In this document: positions 36,059-44,610 of the stretch, piece by piece
Position numbering within the stretch: the stretch's first letter is position 1
Layout of the letters: each line of letters begins with the position of its first letter
Assembly: GCA_964447155.1 (NCBI GenBank)
Contig: CAYURM010000013.1
Span: 21,364 to 85,363, forward strand
DNA: 64,000 nt
Source: SMBSF63 sp034003545
GTDB lineage: Bacteria > Chloroflexota > Anaerolineae > Anaerolineales > Anaerolineaceae
Direction: 5' to 3'
Notes under the pieces: generated by a model
Told to the model about the DNA's origin: nothing
What the model saw: the letters and a program-made list of their open reading frames with translations, nothing else
Database searches by the model: none
Made by a program: the position numbers and the translations under genes

Positions 36059-37438
36059 TCAATTCTGAATGGGATTCTTCTGTTCCCAAATATCGTGTAC
36101 AGCAGCCGCCAAAAACAGACTGCCCGCTGCCACAATTGCAAACTCTTGTCCCGCTTTTTTTAGCGCAAATTCTACCGCATCTTCCACAGGTACAACCCGC
36201 TTTGCGGGGCGCCCATACCGGTGCGCCAGTTCAACCAGTCTGTCCGCCTTCATTGCCCGTGGATGTGCCGACTCAGTCGCAACGACCTGCTGTACACGCG
36301 GAAGCAGTTCAGCAAACATGCCCTCCACATCCTTGTCCTCCGATGCTCCAAAAATCAGGATCACTGGCTGACCAGGCAGATAATCATTAATTGCCTGCCG
36401 CAGCTTCAAGGCTGAATTGCGATTATGAGCAGAGTCAATGATGAACAAAGGACTGCGGCGCAAAACTTCAAACCTGCCCGCCCATTGCACACGCGCAAAC
36501 CCCTTGACAATATCGGCTTCCGGGATGGCCAATCCCTCGGCCCTGGCAACCTGCAATGCGGAATAAGCCGTAGCCGCATTTTCAACCTGGTGGTGCCCCA
36601 GCAGCGGAATCGTCAATCGCAGGGGCTCCCAGTTTTCGCGCCCGGCGGATTCAATAAATGCGTCCACCAGCGGCTGGTCTGCTTTCGGCCACATCAAAAT
36701 CGACTGTCCACTCAAAGCATGAGACCACGGAGCAAACAGGTAATCCCGTCCCACCAGGGTCAACGGTGCATCGCGCTCCTCGGCGACCCGCGCAACAACC
36801 AATAGCGCCTCTTCGCTCTGCGGCGCCAGCACCACCGGCCGGCCTTGCTTGATGATCCCTGCTTTTTCCGCTGCAATTTTCGCGAGGGTATCCCCCAGCA
36901 CATCCATATGATCCAATGACAACGAAGTGATCACCGAAACCAGCGGGGAGACTACGTTGGTTGCATCCAGCCTGCCGCCCAGCCCTACTTCGATCACTGC
37001 CACATCCGCCTTTTCTTGGGCAAAATACCAGAAACCCAGTGCGGTGGTGACCTCAAACGTAGTGATTTTCTCCACCTGATCAACAAAAGGCTTGATTTCT
37101 TCCACCATCTGCGTTAATCGGCTATGCGAAATCGGTGTCCTGTTCATCTGAATCCGCTCAATATAATCCGACAAATGTGGAGAGGTATAAAAACCAACCT
37201 GGTATCCCGCCTCCTGCAAAGCGCTTGCCATCAATGCCGAGGTTGAGCCTTTGCCTTTCGTGCCGGCTACATGGATGACCTTGTATTGCAAATGCGGATC
37301 ACCCAATAAATGCAGCAATTTACGTACCCGCTCCAGGTTAAAATTTTTGGCCGCAGTGCGCATCTGCCGTGTCAGACTATAATCTACATAACTGTACAGA
37401 TAATTCAGAGTTGCCTGATATTGTGGTTCTATTTCCAT
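36059..37438 (-). CDS. folC: Folylpolyglutamate synthase / dihydrofolate synthase
   Basis: About 459 residues. Mur-ligase-like motifs are HVAGTKGKGSTSALMASAL (P-loop), GFYTSPHLSDYIERIQ, EVGLGGRLDATNVV, SLDHMDVLGDTLAKIAAEKAGIIK and DSAHNRNSALKL. It adds glutamate to folates and may also make dihydrofolate; bifunctionality cannot be judged from sequence. ATG at 37438 has AGGAAG upstream, and the first 22 residues of the longer reading are not family-like. The gene precedes lon by 7 bp. Confidence 0.94.
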   Translation of the reverse strand: MEIEPQYQATLNYLYSYVDYSLTRQMRTAAKNFNLERVRKLLHLLGDPHLQYKVIHVAGTKGKGSTSALMASALQEAGYQVGFYTSPHLSDYIERIQMNRTPISHSRLTQMVEEIKPFVDQVEKITTFEVTTALGFWYFAQEKADVAVIEVGLGGRLDATNVVSPLVSVITSLSLDHMDVLGDTLAKIAAEKAGIIKQGRPVVLAPQSEEALLVVARVAEERDAPLTLVGRDYLFAPWSHALSGQSILMWPKADQPLVDAFIESAGRENWEPLRLTIPLLGHHQVENAATAYSALQVARAEGLAIPEADIVKGFARVQWAGRFEVLRRSPLFIIDSAHNRNSALKLRQAINDYLPGQPVILIFGASEDKDVEGMFAELLPRVQQVVATESAHPRAMKADRLVELAHRYGRPAKRVVPVEDAVEFALKKAGQEFAIVAAGSLFLAAAVHDIWEQKNPIQN

Positions 37439-37688
37439 AAAAAATCTTCCTGTATTTGGATTAACTACGCATCGGATTGTAACCTCCCCGACATGATTGC
37501 GCAAGTTCTCCTCATTTTCCCACTGGTCAAAAGGGGTAGGGGATTAGTAATACGAACGCGCCATTTTTAAGACAGATGGACACATTGTTCCCACATTTTA
37601 TGCCCCCGGAAAGCCGCATAGAGAAAATGAAACGTTTGCACTTATTTGGCAATTTTCTTAAAAATAACCTCCGTATTCGCTTTTCTTT

Positions 37689-37717
37689 TTCACACAACCG
37701 CGGAAATTCCTTATAAT
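37689..37717 (+). promoter_or_regulatory. Promoter of the DUF503 gene
   Basis: TTCACA (37689-37694), a 17-bp spacer and TATAAT (37712-37717) match the sigma-70 consensus at 11 of 12 positions. The predicted start near 37724 leaves a leader of about 32 nt before ATG at 37756. The rest of the 317-bp folC-DUF503 gap (37439-37755) shows nothing recognisable. Confidence 0.7.
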
Positions 37718-37755
37718 AGAATAAACACGCCATCTATCCTCCTGGAAAACTGCTC

Positions 37756-38049
37756 ATGTCCTCCCTCTCCATCGCCATCCTGACCCTCCACCTGTACATG
37801 CCCGAAAACCGCTCCCTCAAACAAAAACGCGGGATGATCAAACCCGTTCTCGCCAAACTGCACCGTGATTTCAACCTTTCGGTATCCGAAATAGACCACC
37901 TCAACTCCTGGAAAGAATCCGTCCTGGCCTGTGTTATCATCAGCAATGATGCCGTTCACAACCAGCAAACCCTGCAAAAAGCTGTCACCGCCATTGAGAC
38001 GATCTTTCCCAACATCACCATTCTGGAAGAAAACATCGAATTGCTTTAA
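37756..38049 (+). CDS. DUF503 (YlxP-like) family protein
   Basis: 97 residues, normal for DUF503. It begins SIAILTLHLYMPENRSLKQKRGMIKPVLAKL and has FNLSVSEIDHLNSWKESVLACVIISND, matching the family over its whole length. Members are small ferredoxin-fold proteins encoded near infB/rbfA in many Firmicutes, with unknown function. Here it stands alone behind its own promoter and is followed by a REP-like element. Confidence 0.85.
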   Translation: MSSLSIAILTLHLYMPENRSLKQKRGMIKPVLAKLHRDFNLSVSEIDHLNSWKESVLACVIISNDAVHNQQTLQKAVTAIETIFPNITILEENIELL

Positions 38050-38059
38050 TTAACCTGAG

Positions 38060-38157
38060 CCGCAGCGATTGCAGTGACTGTAGTAATTGTAGTAACGACT
38101 TTAGTCGTTATAGAAACCTGGTAAACTCATTTTTAAGGAATTTATTCATCAACACAA
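38060..38157 (+). repeat. REP/BIME-like element, copy B, with trailing unexplained sequence
   Basis: GTAG (38089-38092) followed by the hairpin AACGAC-TTTA-GTCGTT, then TAGAAACCTGGTAAACTCAT and a degenerate right unit GGAATTTATTCATC in which CTAC has decayed. The rest of the gap to 38321 has a loose inverted repeat, TTGAAAAT (38185-38192) with ATTTTCAA (38205-38212), and no recognisable gene. Confidence 0.6.
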
Positions 38158-38321
38158 TAAGAGCACTTTTGGTTATGGAGCCTGTTGAAAATCTTTTTAG
38201 CATCATTTTCAAAATCGCCTCAAACCGGGCGCTGTAGGCTTTGCAAACGTACCAGTCCTCAAAATGGATTTTTCACCAGTCTGGACGCAAAAATACTTTT
38301 TTACATCCAAAGGAGAACAAC

Positions 38322-39113
38322 ATGGATCTAAACCTTACCGGGAAAACTGCCCTCGTCACCGGCTCCAGCCGCGGGCTTGGCTTTGCCGTAGCCCATTTGC
38401 TGGCTGTAGAAGGCGCCAATATAGTCATCAACGGCCGCAATCCCGATACTCTTGAAGACGCCCGCCTTCGTATTGAAAAAGAAACCGGCAGCCTTGCTGC
38501 CGCCGTTACCGGCGACCTCTCCCTGCCCGCTATGCCAGCCGCAATTGTCAAACAGGCAGCAGAAATTTGGGGCGGGCTGGATATCCTCGTCACCAATGCC
38601 GGCGGCCCGCCTCCCGGCAGTTTTGAATCGCTGGACGATGACGCCTGGGACCTGTCCATCCAGTTATCCCTGATGAGCCATGTGCGCCTCATCCGCGCAG
38701 CACTGCCCTACCTGAAAGACTCCAGCGCTGCTTCCGTCCTTGCCATCGCTTCCTACTCCGTCAAGCAGCCCATCCCCAAACTCGTCCTTTCCAACAGCGT
38801 CCGCTCGGCCACCATCGGCCTTATCAAAACCCTCGCCCTGGAAATCGGCGGCCAGGGCATCCGTTTCAATGCCATCCTCCCCGGCTGGACGAATACCGAA
38901 CGCGTCACCGAACTCCTGCAAGCCCGCGCAGCAGCCAACGGCACCACTGTACAGCAGGAAATGGATCAACAAATGCTCGACAGCCCATTGGGACGCATGG
39001 CGACACCAGAAGAATTTGCCAATGCCGCCGTGTTCCTCACCTCGCCCGCCGCATCCTACATCACCGGCCACATGCTCACCGTCGACGGCGGCATGTACAA
39101 AGGAACTTTTTAA
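38322..39113 (+). CDS. Short-chain dehydrogenase/reductase (SDR)
   Basis: 263 residues of the classical SDR type. Motifs are VTGSSRGLGFAVAHLL (TGxxxGxG NAD(P) loop), LVTNAGGPPPGSF (NAG), a helix in place of the usual YxxxK region (IASYSVKQPIPKLVLSNSVRSATIGLIKTLALE), and the C-terminal ASYITGHMLTVDGGMYKGTF. The catalytic tyrosine of YxxxK is not in its normal place: the segment has Ser-Tyr-Ser and LVLSNSVR instead. This matches a known SDR subgroup (FabG-like 3-oxoacyl reductase homologues). The substrate is unknown. AAGGAG precedes ATG at 38322. The NxGGPP pattern is usual for that subgroup. Confidence 0.8.
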   Translation: MDLNLTGKTALVTGSSRGLGFAVAHLLAVEGANIVINGRNPDTLEDARLRIEKETGSLAAAVTGDLSLPAMPAAIVKQAAEIWGGLDILVTNAGGPPPGSFESLDDDAWDLSIQLSLMSHVRLIRAALPYLKDSSAASVLAIASYSVKQPIPKLVLSNSVRSATIGLIKTLALEIGGQGIRFNAILPGWTNTERVTELLQARAAANGTTVQQEMDQQMLDSPLGRMATPEEFANAAVFLTSPAASYITGHMLTVDGGMYKGTF

Positions 39114-39223
39114 CGTTCCGAGACAAAACTTGAATCGCAGCTAACATTGTAGCGACTTTGCGGCCAGTCATCCTGGCCTGTCTAAAAAATAAAACCAAGG
39201 CGAACAAATTTATCTCACCATAT

Positions 39224-39277
39224 CGTAGGGACAGGTCTACCCTAACGGGTATGATATTCGACCTGTCCGCCGTGCCG
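39224..39277. repeat. Palindromic repeat unit 1 (GGACAGGTC)
   Basis: GTAG (39225-39228) directly precedes GGACAGGTC (39229-39237), which pairs with GACCTGTCC (39260-39268); the intervening sequence contains CTAACGGGTATGATATTC. The unit resembles the one at 39373-39427. It is a REP-like palindrome in the 508-bp gap before the radical-SAM gene. Confidence 0.55.
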
Positions 39278-39372
39278 CGATGGCTCCCCGGCCCTGGAAT
39301 AAGATCCCCACGCCCGAGTGGGTGCGGCAACCTTTCCAGCCCTTGCTGCATGCTGCGTTCATCACCTCGCAT

Positions 39373-39427
39373 CACAGGGACAGATCCTGCCCTTACGGAT
39401 ATGATATCCGACCTGTCCGTCATGCCA
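39373..39427. repeat. Palindromic repeat unit 2 (GGACAGATC)
   Basis: GGGACAGATC (39377-39386) with GACCTGTCC (39410-39418), the centre reading CTTACGGATATGATATCC. About three quarters of positions match unit 1. A further partial relative, CTCCCTTCGGGATATAATCCCGACC, follows near 39439. Together they occupy much of 39114-39621, which I consider non-coding. Confidence 0.5.
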
Positions 39428-39569
39428 TAAACGCCAACCTCCCTTCGGGATATAATCCCGACCTCCTTGTGTGGCGAGGCAACCTGCCCAATCTTTTATA
39501 TCCAACCATCCCGCCCCGCTATTTCCCAAAATCGGGTAAAATTGGGCCGCACTACCTTAACCATATCCC

Positions 39570-39597
39570 TCCCGGTAAACCTGCCGGGATTTGTTTG
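39570..39597 (+). terminator. Terminator-like hairpin before the radical-SAM gene
   Basis: TCCCGG (39570-39575), loop TAAACCTG, CCGGGA (39584-39589), then TTTGTTTG. It lies 25 nt before the start region of the radical-SAM gene, so it is either the end of an upstream transcript or a leader attenuator. The first is more likely because no leader peptide is seen. Confidence 0.4.
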
Positions 39598-39621
39598 TCT
39601 GCCAATCAGGAGTTATTATCG

Positions 39622-41544
39622 GTGTTAACCAACCATCAAATCGCAGAGCGCCTTGAGCGCATCCTGCTGACCGTCCAAAAACCCGGCCGTTACGTCGGCG
39701 GCGAGATCAACCAGGTCGTCAAAGACTGGGATTCAGTCGAAACCCGTATCGCCCTCGCCTTCCCTGACATCTATGACATCGGCCTTTCCAATCTCGGCCT
39801 GGCCATCTTTTACGAAGACCTCAACGCCCGCACGGACGTGCTGGCAGAACGTACCTACGCCCCCTGGACCGACATGGAAGCCGCCATGCGGGAGGCAGAA
39901 ATTCCCCTCTACACCCTGGAAAGCAAGCACGCCCTGGCCGACTTCGACATCCTCGCCTTCACCCTGCCCTACGAATCGATCTATACCAATGCCCTCAATA
40001 TGCTTGACCTGGCCGGGCTGCCCCTCTTCACCAAAGACCGGGATGAAACCCATCCGCTGGTCATCGCCGGCGGCCACGCCGCCCTCAACCCCGAACCGAT
40101 GCATGCCTTCATCGATGCCTTTGCCGTTGGCGAAGGCGAAGCAATCTTTGGCGAGATCGTCGATGCCTACCAGGCCTGGAAGAAAAGCGTACAGGATCGC
40201 CCGGCCTTGCTGCACCAACTCGCCCAAATCCCGGGCATCTATATTCCTTCGTTCTACGAGACCACCTACAACGCAGATGGCACCATTGATACCTTCACCC
40301 CCACCCAGCCTGATGCCCCCGCTGCGATCCAGAAACGTATCGTCGGCAAACTCCCCCCGCCGCCCACCCGGCCGATCGTGCCCTCAATCAATACGGTTCA
40401 GAACCGTGTTGCCGTGGAGATCATGCGCGGCTGCGCCCGCGGCTGCCGTTTTTGCCACGCTGGCATGGTCAACCGTCCCGTACGCGAACGTCCGGTGGAA
40501 GAAATCCTGCGCGCCATCACCACTTCCCTTGAGAACAGCGGTTTTGAAGAAGTTGCCCTGCTCTCGCTGTCTTCCTCTGACTACACGCATATCCTCGACT
40601 TGATCCGTCAGATCAGCGAACAATACAAGGACGAAAATCTGCGCATCTCTCTTCCCTCCCTGCGCATCGAATCTCTTTCGATTGACCTCTTTGAAATGCT
40701 GCGCGGGCAGGGTTCCGGCGGTTTTACCCTCGCTCCTGAGGCAGCCACCGAGCACATGCGCAACATTATTAACAAACCGATCCAAACCCGGCAATTACTG
40801 GATGTCGCCGGCGAGATCTACTCCCGCGGCTGGACCACCATCAAACTGTATTTCATGATCGGCCATCCCTCCGAAACCCTGGAAGATGTCCATGCCATTG
40901 CCGATTTGTGTAAACAGGTCATCTCTGAAGGCCGTAAAGCCATGGGACGCAAATCAAAACTGAATGTCGGCGTCAGCACCTTTGTCCCCAAGCCGCACAC
41001 CCCCTTCCAGTGGGTCTCCTGTGACACCGTGGAGCAAATGCGGGAAAAGCAGCACTACCTGCGTGACGCGCTTAAAGTACCCGGCATCAAATTCAACTGG
41101 TCCAATCCCAATGAAACCATTTTCGAAGCCATGCTCTCCCGCGGTGACCGCCGCACAGCAGATGCTATCTATCACGCCTGGCAGCATGGCGCAAAATTCG
41201 ATTCCTGGCGCGAATACTTCAATCATCAGACCTGGCAGTCCGCCTTTGCAGAGTACGGCCTGACCAGTGAATTCTTCACCAACCGCGAGCGCAGCCTGGA
41301 CGAACACCTCCCCTGGGATCATATTCACACTGGTGTACATAAAAGCTATCTGGCCGAAGAATACAACCGCAGCCAGTCTGGCACCTTAACCACTTACTGC
41401 CGCGAACAATGTCATGCCTGCGGCATCCTCCGTGATTACCGCGACCTGCGCGCCCAATACCCCGGCGAAGACTGGAAATGCCCTGAAGTACGTTCGATCG
41501 TAACAGATCAGACCGTATCTGTTCAGGTGGAGGCTGCCCAATGA
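39622..41544 (+). CDS. Radical SAM protein, TIGR03960 family
   Basis: About 640 residues. An N-terminal cobalamin-binding-like region (FPDIYDIGLSNLGLAIFYEDLNARTDVLAERTYAPW) is followed by a radical-SAM core with the cluster motif RGCARGCRFCHAGM (CxxxCxxC) and SLSSSDYTHILDLI, then a C-terminal extension ending in a Cys-rich CREQCHACGI. The family is unassigned biochemically; its members sit with DUF2344 proteins. The longest ORF begins at 39280, but the N-terminus there is repeat-derived. GTG at 39622 has AGGAG nine bases upstream and is preferred. It overlaps the next gene by 4 bp. Confidence 0.88.
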   Translation: MLTNHQIAERLERILLTVQKPGRYVGGEINQVVKDWDSVETRIALAFPDIYDIGLSNLGLAIFYEDLNARTDVLAERTYAPWTDMEAAMREAEIPLYTLESKHALADFDILAFTLPYESIYTNALNMLDLAGLPLFTKDRDETHPLVIAGGHAALNPEPMHAFIDAFAVGEGEAIFGEIVDAYQAWKKSVQDRPALLHQLAQIPGIYIPSFYETTYNADGTIDTFTPTQPDAPAAIQKRIVGKLPPPPTRPIVPSINTVQNRVAVEIMRGCARGCRFCHAGMVNRPVRERPVEEILRAITTSLENSGFEEVALLSLSSSDYTHILDLIRQISEQYKDENLRISLPSLRIESLSIDLFEMLRGQGSGGFTLAPEAATEHMRNIINKPIQTRQLLDVAGEIYSRGWTTIKLYFMIGHPSETLEDVHAIADLCKQVISEGRKAMGRKSKLNVGVSTFVPKPHTPFQWVSCDTVEQMREKQHYLRDALKVPGIKFNWSNPNETIFEAMLSRGDRRTADAIYHAWQHGAKFDSWREYFNHQTWQSAFAEYGLTSEFFTNRERSLDEHLPWDHIHTGVHKSYLAEEYNRSQSGTLTTYCREQCHACGILRDYRDLRAQYPGEDWKCPEVRSIVTDQTVSVQVEAAQ

Positions 41545-42161
41545 TCAGGGTTCGCATCACCTACACCAAAAAGGGCTGGCTCAAATACACCAGTAACCTG
41601 GATATCCAAAAACTGTGGGAACGCGCCATCCGCCGCGCCCGCCTGCCGCTGGCCTATAGCCAGGGGTATCACCCCAAGCCCAAAATGAACCTCGCTGCGC
41701 CCCTCCCCCTGGGGTTCACCAGCAGCGCCGAACTGATCGATATCTGGTTCACCGAAGACATCGCGCCTGCCGAAATTCAACAGCGCCTTGCGGGCATGTT
41801 CCCTGCCGGTATCGAAATCCAGAAAGTGGAACAGGTAGACCTTTCCGGCCCATCCCTGCAATCCATCGTTACCGCTGGTGAATATCACATTGAATTAAAA
41901 ATCGACCTGCCCATAAACGAATTGGAAAACCGGGTAGCTGCCGTTCTGCAAAGCGAGAATCTCCCCCGCACGCGCCGCAATAAACCCTACGATTTGCGCC
42001 CATTGATCGAAGAACTGCACGTCATCGATAAAAACCACCTTGCCGGCCGCCTGACCATGCTTCCCAAAGCCACTGGCCGCCCCGAAGAAGTCCTCGAAGT
42101 CCTGCAGATTGACCCCAACGACGCCCGCATCGAACTCACCGCCCTTATCCTCGCGGAGTAA
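41541..42161 (+). CDS. TIGR03936/DUF2344 family protein
   Basis: 206 residues. MIRVRITYTKKGWLKYTSNLDIQKLWERAIRRA, then YSQGYHPKPKMNLAAPLPLGF and ELIDIWFTED, match the DUF2344 family, which is encoded beside or fused to the radical-SAM partner in many bacteria. The start codon overlaps the partner's stop (ATGA), so translation is coupled. Function unknown; a tRNA- or rRNA-modifying role is often suggested but unproven. In many genomes ribonuclease G and rplU follow; here they do not. Confidence 0.85.
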   Translation: MIRVRITYTKKGWLKYTSNLDIQKLWERAIRRARLPLAYSQGYHPKPKMNLAAPLPLGFTSSAELIDIWFTEDIAPAEIQQRLAGMFPAGIEIQKVEQVDLSGPSLQSIVTAGEYHIELKIDLPINELENRVAAVLQSENLPRTRRNKPYDLRPLIEELHVIDKNHLAGRLTMLPKATGRPEEVLEVLQIDPNDARIELTALILAE

Positions 42162-42278
42162 TACAACCCTTCCCTGGAGTACCAATTACTTGGTTGCCTG
42201 ATCGACGTATTCCCTAATTGACGAATATTGACGCGTTCCCTGATGAAAGAATAACCCCATCCCTTCCCCAAGAATTGT

Positions 42279-42306
42279 GCAATGTACACCATGCATTGTA
42301 CATTGC
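42279..42306. repeat. Perfect inverted repeat upstream of tRNA-Arg
   Basis: GCAATGTAC (42279-42287) and GTACATTGC (42298-42306) flank ATG-rich DNA. The right arm overlaps a possible -35 box of the tRNA promoter. It could be an operator or a transcription-coupled hairpin. Confidence 0.4.
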
Positions 42307-42325
42307 CCTTCTCTCATGGTAAAAT
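42296..42325 (+). promoter_or_regulatory. Possible promoter of tRNA-Arg
   Basis: TTGTAC (42296-42301), 18-bp spacer, TAAAAT (42320-42325). Predicted start about 42332, some 30 nt before the tRNA. The inverted repeat 42279-42306 covers the -35. Confidence 0.45.
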
Positions 42326-42362
42326 TGCGAAGCCTTTCAAAAAAGACGTACGCACCCATATC

Positions 42363-42434
42363 GTTCCCGTAGTTCAACGGACAGAACATATGCCTCCGGA
42401 GCATAAGGTCCGAGTTCGAATCTCGGCGGGAACA
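42363..42434 (+). tRNA. tRNA-Arg, anticodon CCG
   Basis: The acceptor stem GTTCCCG (42363-42369) pairs with CGGGAAC (42427-42433), and the discriminator is A. The D-arm is GTTC...GAAC. The anticodon stem TATGC/GCATA encloses loop CTCCGGA, anticodon CCG (Arg, codon CGG). The T-arm is CCGAG-TTCGAAT-CTCGG. CCA is not encoded. Confidence 0.93.
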
Positions 42435-42457
42435 CTCAACATGCTCTTTCATCACAG

Positions 42458-42487
42458 CCGCAGATTCACATCTGCGGTCTGACATTT
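42458..42487 (+). terminator. Terminator after tRNA-Arg
   Basis: CCGCAGAT (42458-42465), loop TCAC, ATCTGCGG (42470-42477), then TCTGACATTT. The stem is perfect and GC-rich but the T-tail is broken, so termination efficiency is uncertain. Confidence 0.6.
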
Positions 42488-42526
42488 AACTGCCTGTTCG
42501 CACTCATTCTTTACACGGAGGAAATG

Positions 42527-43546
42527 ATGAACCCAAATCCGTTATCCAGCTCGCAGCGCATCATCACCATCGAACGCCATATCCTGCAAACCGAACGCCT
42601 GTACCCGCAAGCCACCGGCAGCCTGACCAATCTGCTCTATGATCTCGCCCTGGCCGGGAAATACATCGCCAGCAAAACCACCCGCGCCGGTCTGGCGCAG
42701 ATCCTTGGCCGCACCGGACAAACCAACGTCCAGGGTGAAAAGATTGCCAAGCTGGATGAGCTTGCCGACCAGGTCATCTACGACCTGATGGATCACACTG
42801 GCCGCCTGGCGATCATGGCTTCTGAAGAACACGAAGCCCCCCTCCCCATACCGGAAGAATACCCCACCGGCGATTATGTTCTCCTCTTTGATCCCCTGGA
42901 TGGCTCCTCCAATATTGACTTCAACGTCAGCGTGGGCACAATTTTTGCCATTCATCACCGCCTAACCACCCATGGACGGGGCACGATCGAGGACATTCTC
43001 CAGCCCGGCCGCACCATGATCGCCGCCGGATACATCGTTTATGGAGCCAGCACCATGCTGGTCTACTCCACCGGCCACGGCGTCGACGGCTTTACCCTTG
43101 ACCCCGACATCGGCGAATTCCTCCTCACCCATCCCAACATCAAAATCCCTGAACCGCCCCAATATTTCAGCGCCAACCAGGGCTATCAATCCCTCTGGTC
43201 TCAGGCCGACATTGACTATACGCATTGGCTGCAAGGGATTGACACATCAGACCACCAAGCCCTGTCTGCCCGCTATGTCGGTTCGCTGGTCACCGACTTC
43301 CACCGTAACCTGCTCGCTGGCGGCGTGTACTATTACCCCGCCGACCGCCACCATCCCCACGGCAAGCTGCGCCTGCTCTACGAAGCCGCCCCGCTGGCCT
43401 TTATCGCCGAGCAGGCTGGCGGCCTGGCCTCCGATGGTCGCCGCAATATCCTTGACATTCAGCCGCACGAAATCCACCAACGTACCCCGCTCTACATCGG
43501 CAATTGCAGCCTGGTAAAAAAAGCGGAGACATTCCGCAACACCTGA
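42527..43546 (+). CDS. fbp: Class I fructose-1,6-bisphosphatase
   Basis: About 339 residues, normal for class I enzymes, which dephosphorylate fructose 1,6-bisphosphate in gluconeogenesis. The metal-binding motif LFDPLDGSSNIDFNVSVGTIFAIH is intact, along with GRLAIMASEEHE and GKLRLLYEAAPLAFIAEQAGG in the substrate-binding region, where the family has the same GKLRLLYE pattern. ATG at 42527 lies five bases after GGAGG; ATG at 42524 is too close. It is preceded by tRNA-Arg and followed by a 216-bp gap. Confidence 0.95.
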   Translation: MNPNPLSSSQRIITIERHILQTERLYPQATGSLTNLLYDLALAGKYIASKTTRAGLAQILGRTGQTNVQGEKIAKLDELADQVIYDLMDHTGRLAIMASEEHEAPLPIPEEYPTGDYVLLFDPLDGSSNIDFNVSVGTIFAIHHRLTTHGRGTIEDILQPGRTMIAAGYIVYGASTMLVYSTGHGVDGFTLDPDIGEFLLTHPNIKIPEPPQYFSANQGYQSLWSQADIDYTHWLQGIDTSDHQALSARYVGSLVTDFHRNLLAGGVYYYPADRHHPHGKLRLLYEAAPLAFIAEQAGGLASDGRRNILDIQPHEIHQRTPLYIGNCSLVKKAETFRNT

Positions 43547-43762
43547 ACCAATCCACGAAGGAAATTCAACGATTCCTCTCATATAAATTTCTTGCAATTT
43601 CCGTCTATAATCAAATCAATGCAGCTGCGCAGACACGCATTGACAGGTGTGGTCGTGCCTATCGGGCACTTTCGCCTGACCGTACCAGCATTTTTCACAA
43701 TCACAAGCCTGGGCAGTTACAAATTAATCCGACAAAAAACACTGAACTTTATGGAGCATAAA

Positions 43763-44485
43763 ATGTTCTTCGCAAATTATGGTTTGTACCTCTTGTTTTC
43801 CCTCCCCGCCATCCTCCTCGGCATGTGGGCGCAGATTAAAATCAAATCTGCCTATGGCAAATACTCCCGCATTGCCACCAGCAACGGACTGACCGGCGCC
43901 CAAACCGCCCGCAGAATGCTGGACGCCAATGGGCTGTCCGATGTCCTCATTGAAGAAGTGCCTGGCAGCCTCACTGACCATTACGATCCGCGTTCCAAAA
44001 CCCTGCGCCTCAGCCAGGACGTCTATCGCGCCAACAGCGTTGCCGCCGCCGGCGTCGCCGCCCATGAAGTCGGCCACGCCATGCAGGATCAAAAAGACTA
44101 CCTGCCCTTGCAGCTGCGTTCGGCCATGGTGCCCACCGTGCGCATCGGCTCCACTTTAGGCCCGATCGTTTTCATGGCTGGCCTTTTCCTCAGCTACCTC
44201 TCCTCGGCATCCGCCAATTTCGGCTTCAACATCGCCTTTTTTGGTCTCGTCCTGTTTGCCGCGACAGCAATCTTCTCCCTGGTCACCCTGCCAGTGGAGT
44301 TGAACGCCTCCCGTCGTGCCAAAGCATGGCTTGCCTCCACTGGAGGGCTGTACACCCAGGAAATGACCGGCATCAACAAGGTTTTGGATGCCGCCGCCCT
44401 CACCTACGTCGCCGCTGCCGTCCAATCCATCGGCACCCTGCTCTATTACGCCTTCCTCCTCTTCGGCGGCCGCCGGCGCAGATAA
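43763..44485 (+). CDS. YugP-like zinc metallopeptidase (membrane)
   Basis: About 240 residues with three TM regions: one at the N-terminus (LYLLFSLPAILLGMW) and others after residue 130. The soluble part has VAAHEVGHAMQDQKDYLPLQLR with the zinc-binding HExxH. It matches DUF1239-type YugP proteins (family knowledge). Substrates are unknown. ATG at 43763 lies six bases after GGAG; the ORF extends upstream to 43592, but that part (MQFPSIIKS...) is not family-like. A TATAAT at 43606-43611 is a candidate -10 with a leader of about 145 nt. Confidence 0.85.
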   Translation: MFFANYGLYLLFSLPAILLGMWAQIKIKSAYGKYSRIATSNGLTGAQTARRMLDANGLSDVLIEEVPGSLTDHYDPRSKTLRLSQDVYRANSVAAAGVAAHEVGHAMQDQKDYLPLQLRSAMVPTVRIGSTLGPIVFMAGLFLSYLSSASANFGFNIAFFGLVLFAATAIFSLVTLPVELNASRRAKAWLASTGGLYTQEMTGINKVLDAAALTYVAAAVQSIGTLLYYAFLLFGGRRRR

Positions 44486-44598
44486 CCAGCAACGCTAAAT
44501 CACAAATTTTAAATCCTGTTCATATCAAACAAATTCACCAGATTTCCTCCCTGAATTTTGGAAAAATTTGGGGAGGTCTAGGGTGGGGTGGGTGGGTT

Positions 44599-44604
44599 TA
44601 TAAT
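44599..44604 (+). promoter_or_regulatory. -10 element of the lipoprotein gene
   Basis: TATAAT is followed by six bases (CACTTC) and then ATG at 44611, so the transcript would be leaderless. The G-rich tract just before it (44570-44597) gives no -35 and no SD. Confidence 0.45.
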
Positions 44605-44610
44605 CACTTC

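Noticed and set aside
38160..38260. Possible insertion-sequence remnant (GAGCCTGTTGAAAATC and inverted repeat)
   Set aside because: No transposase fragment and no second end can be seen; the repeat is only 8 bp.
39280..39621. N-terminal 114 codons of the longest ORF of the radical-SAM gene as real protein
   Set aside because: The segment is made of palindromic repeats read in frame, has no family resemblance, and a GTG with a good SD lies at 39622.
43592..43762. N-terminal extension of the YugP-like peptidase
   Set aside because: The sequence is not family-like, and GGAG directly precedes the ATG at 43763.
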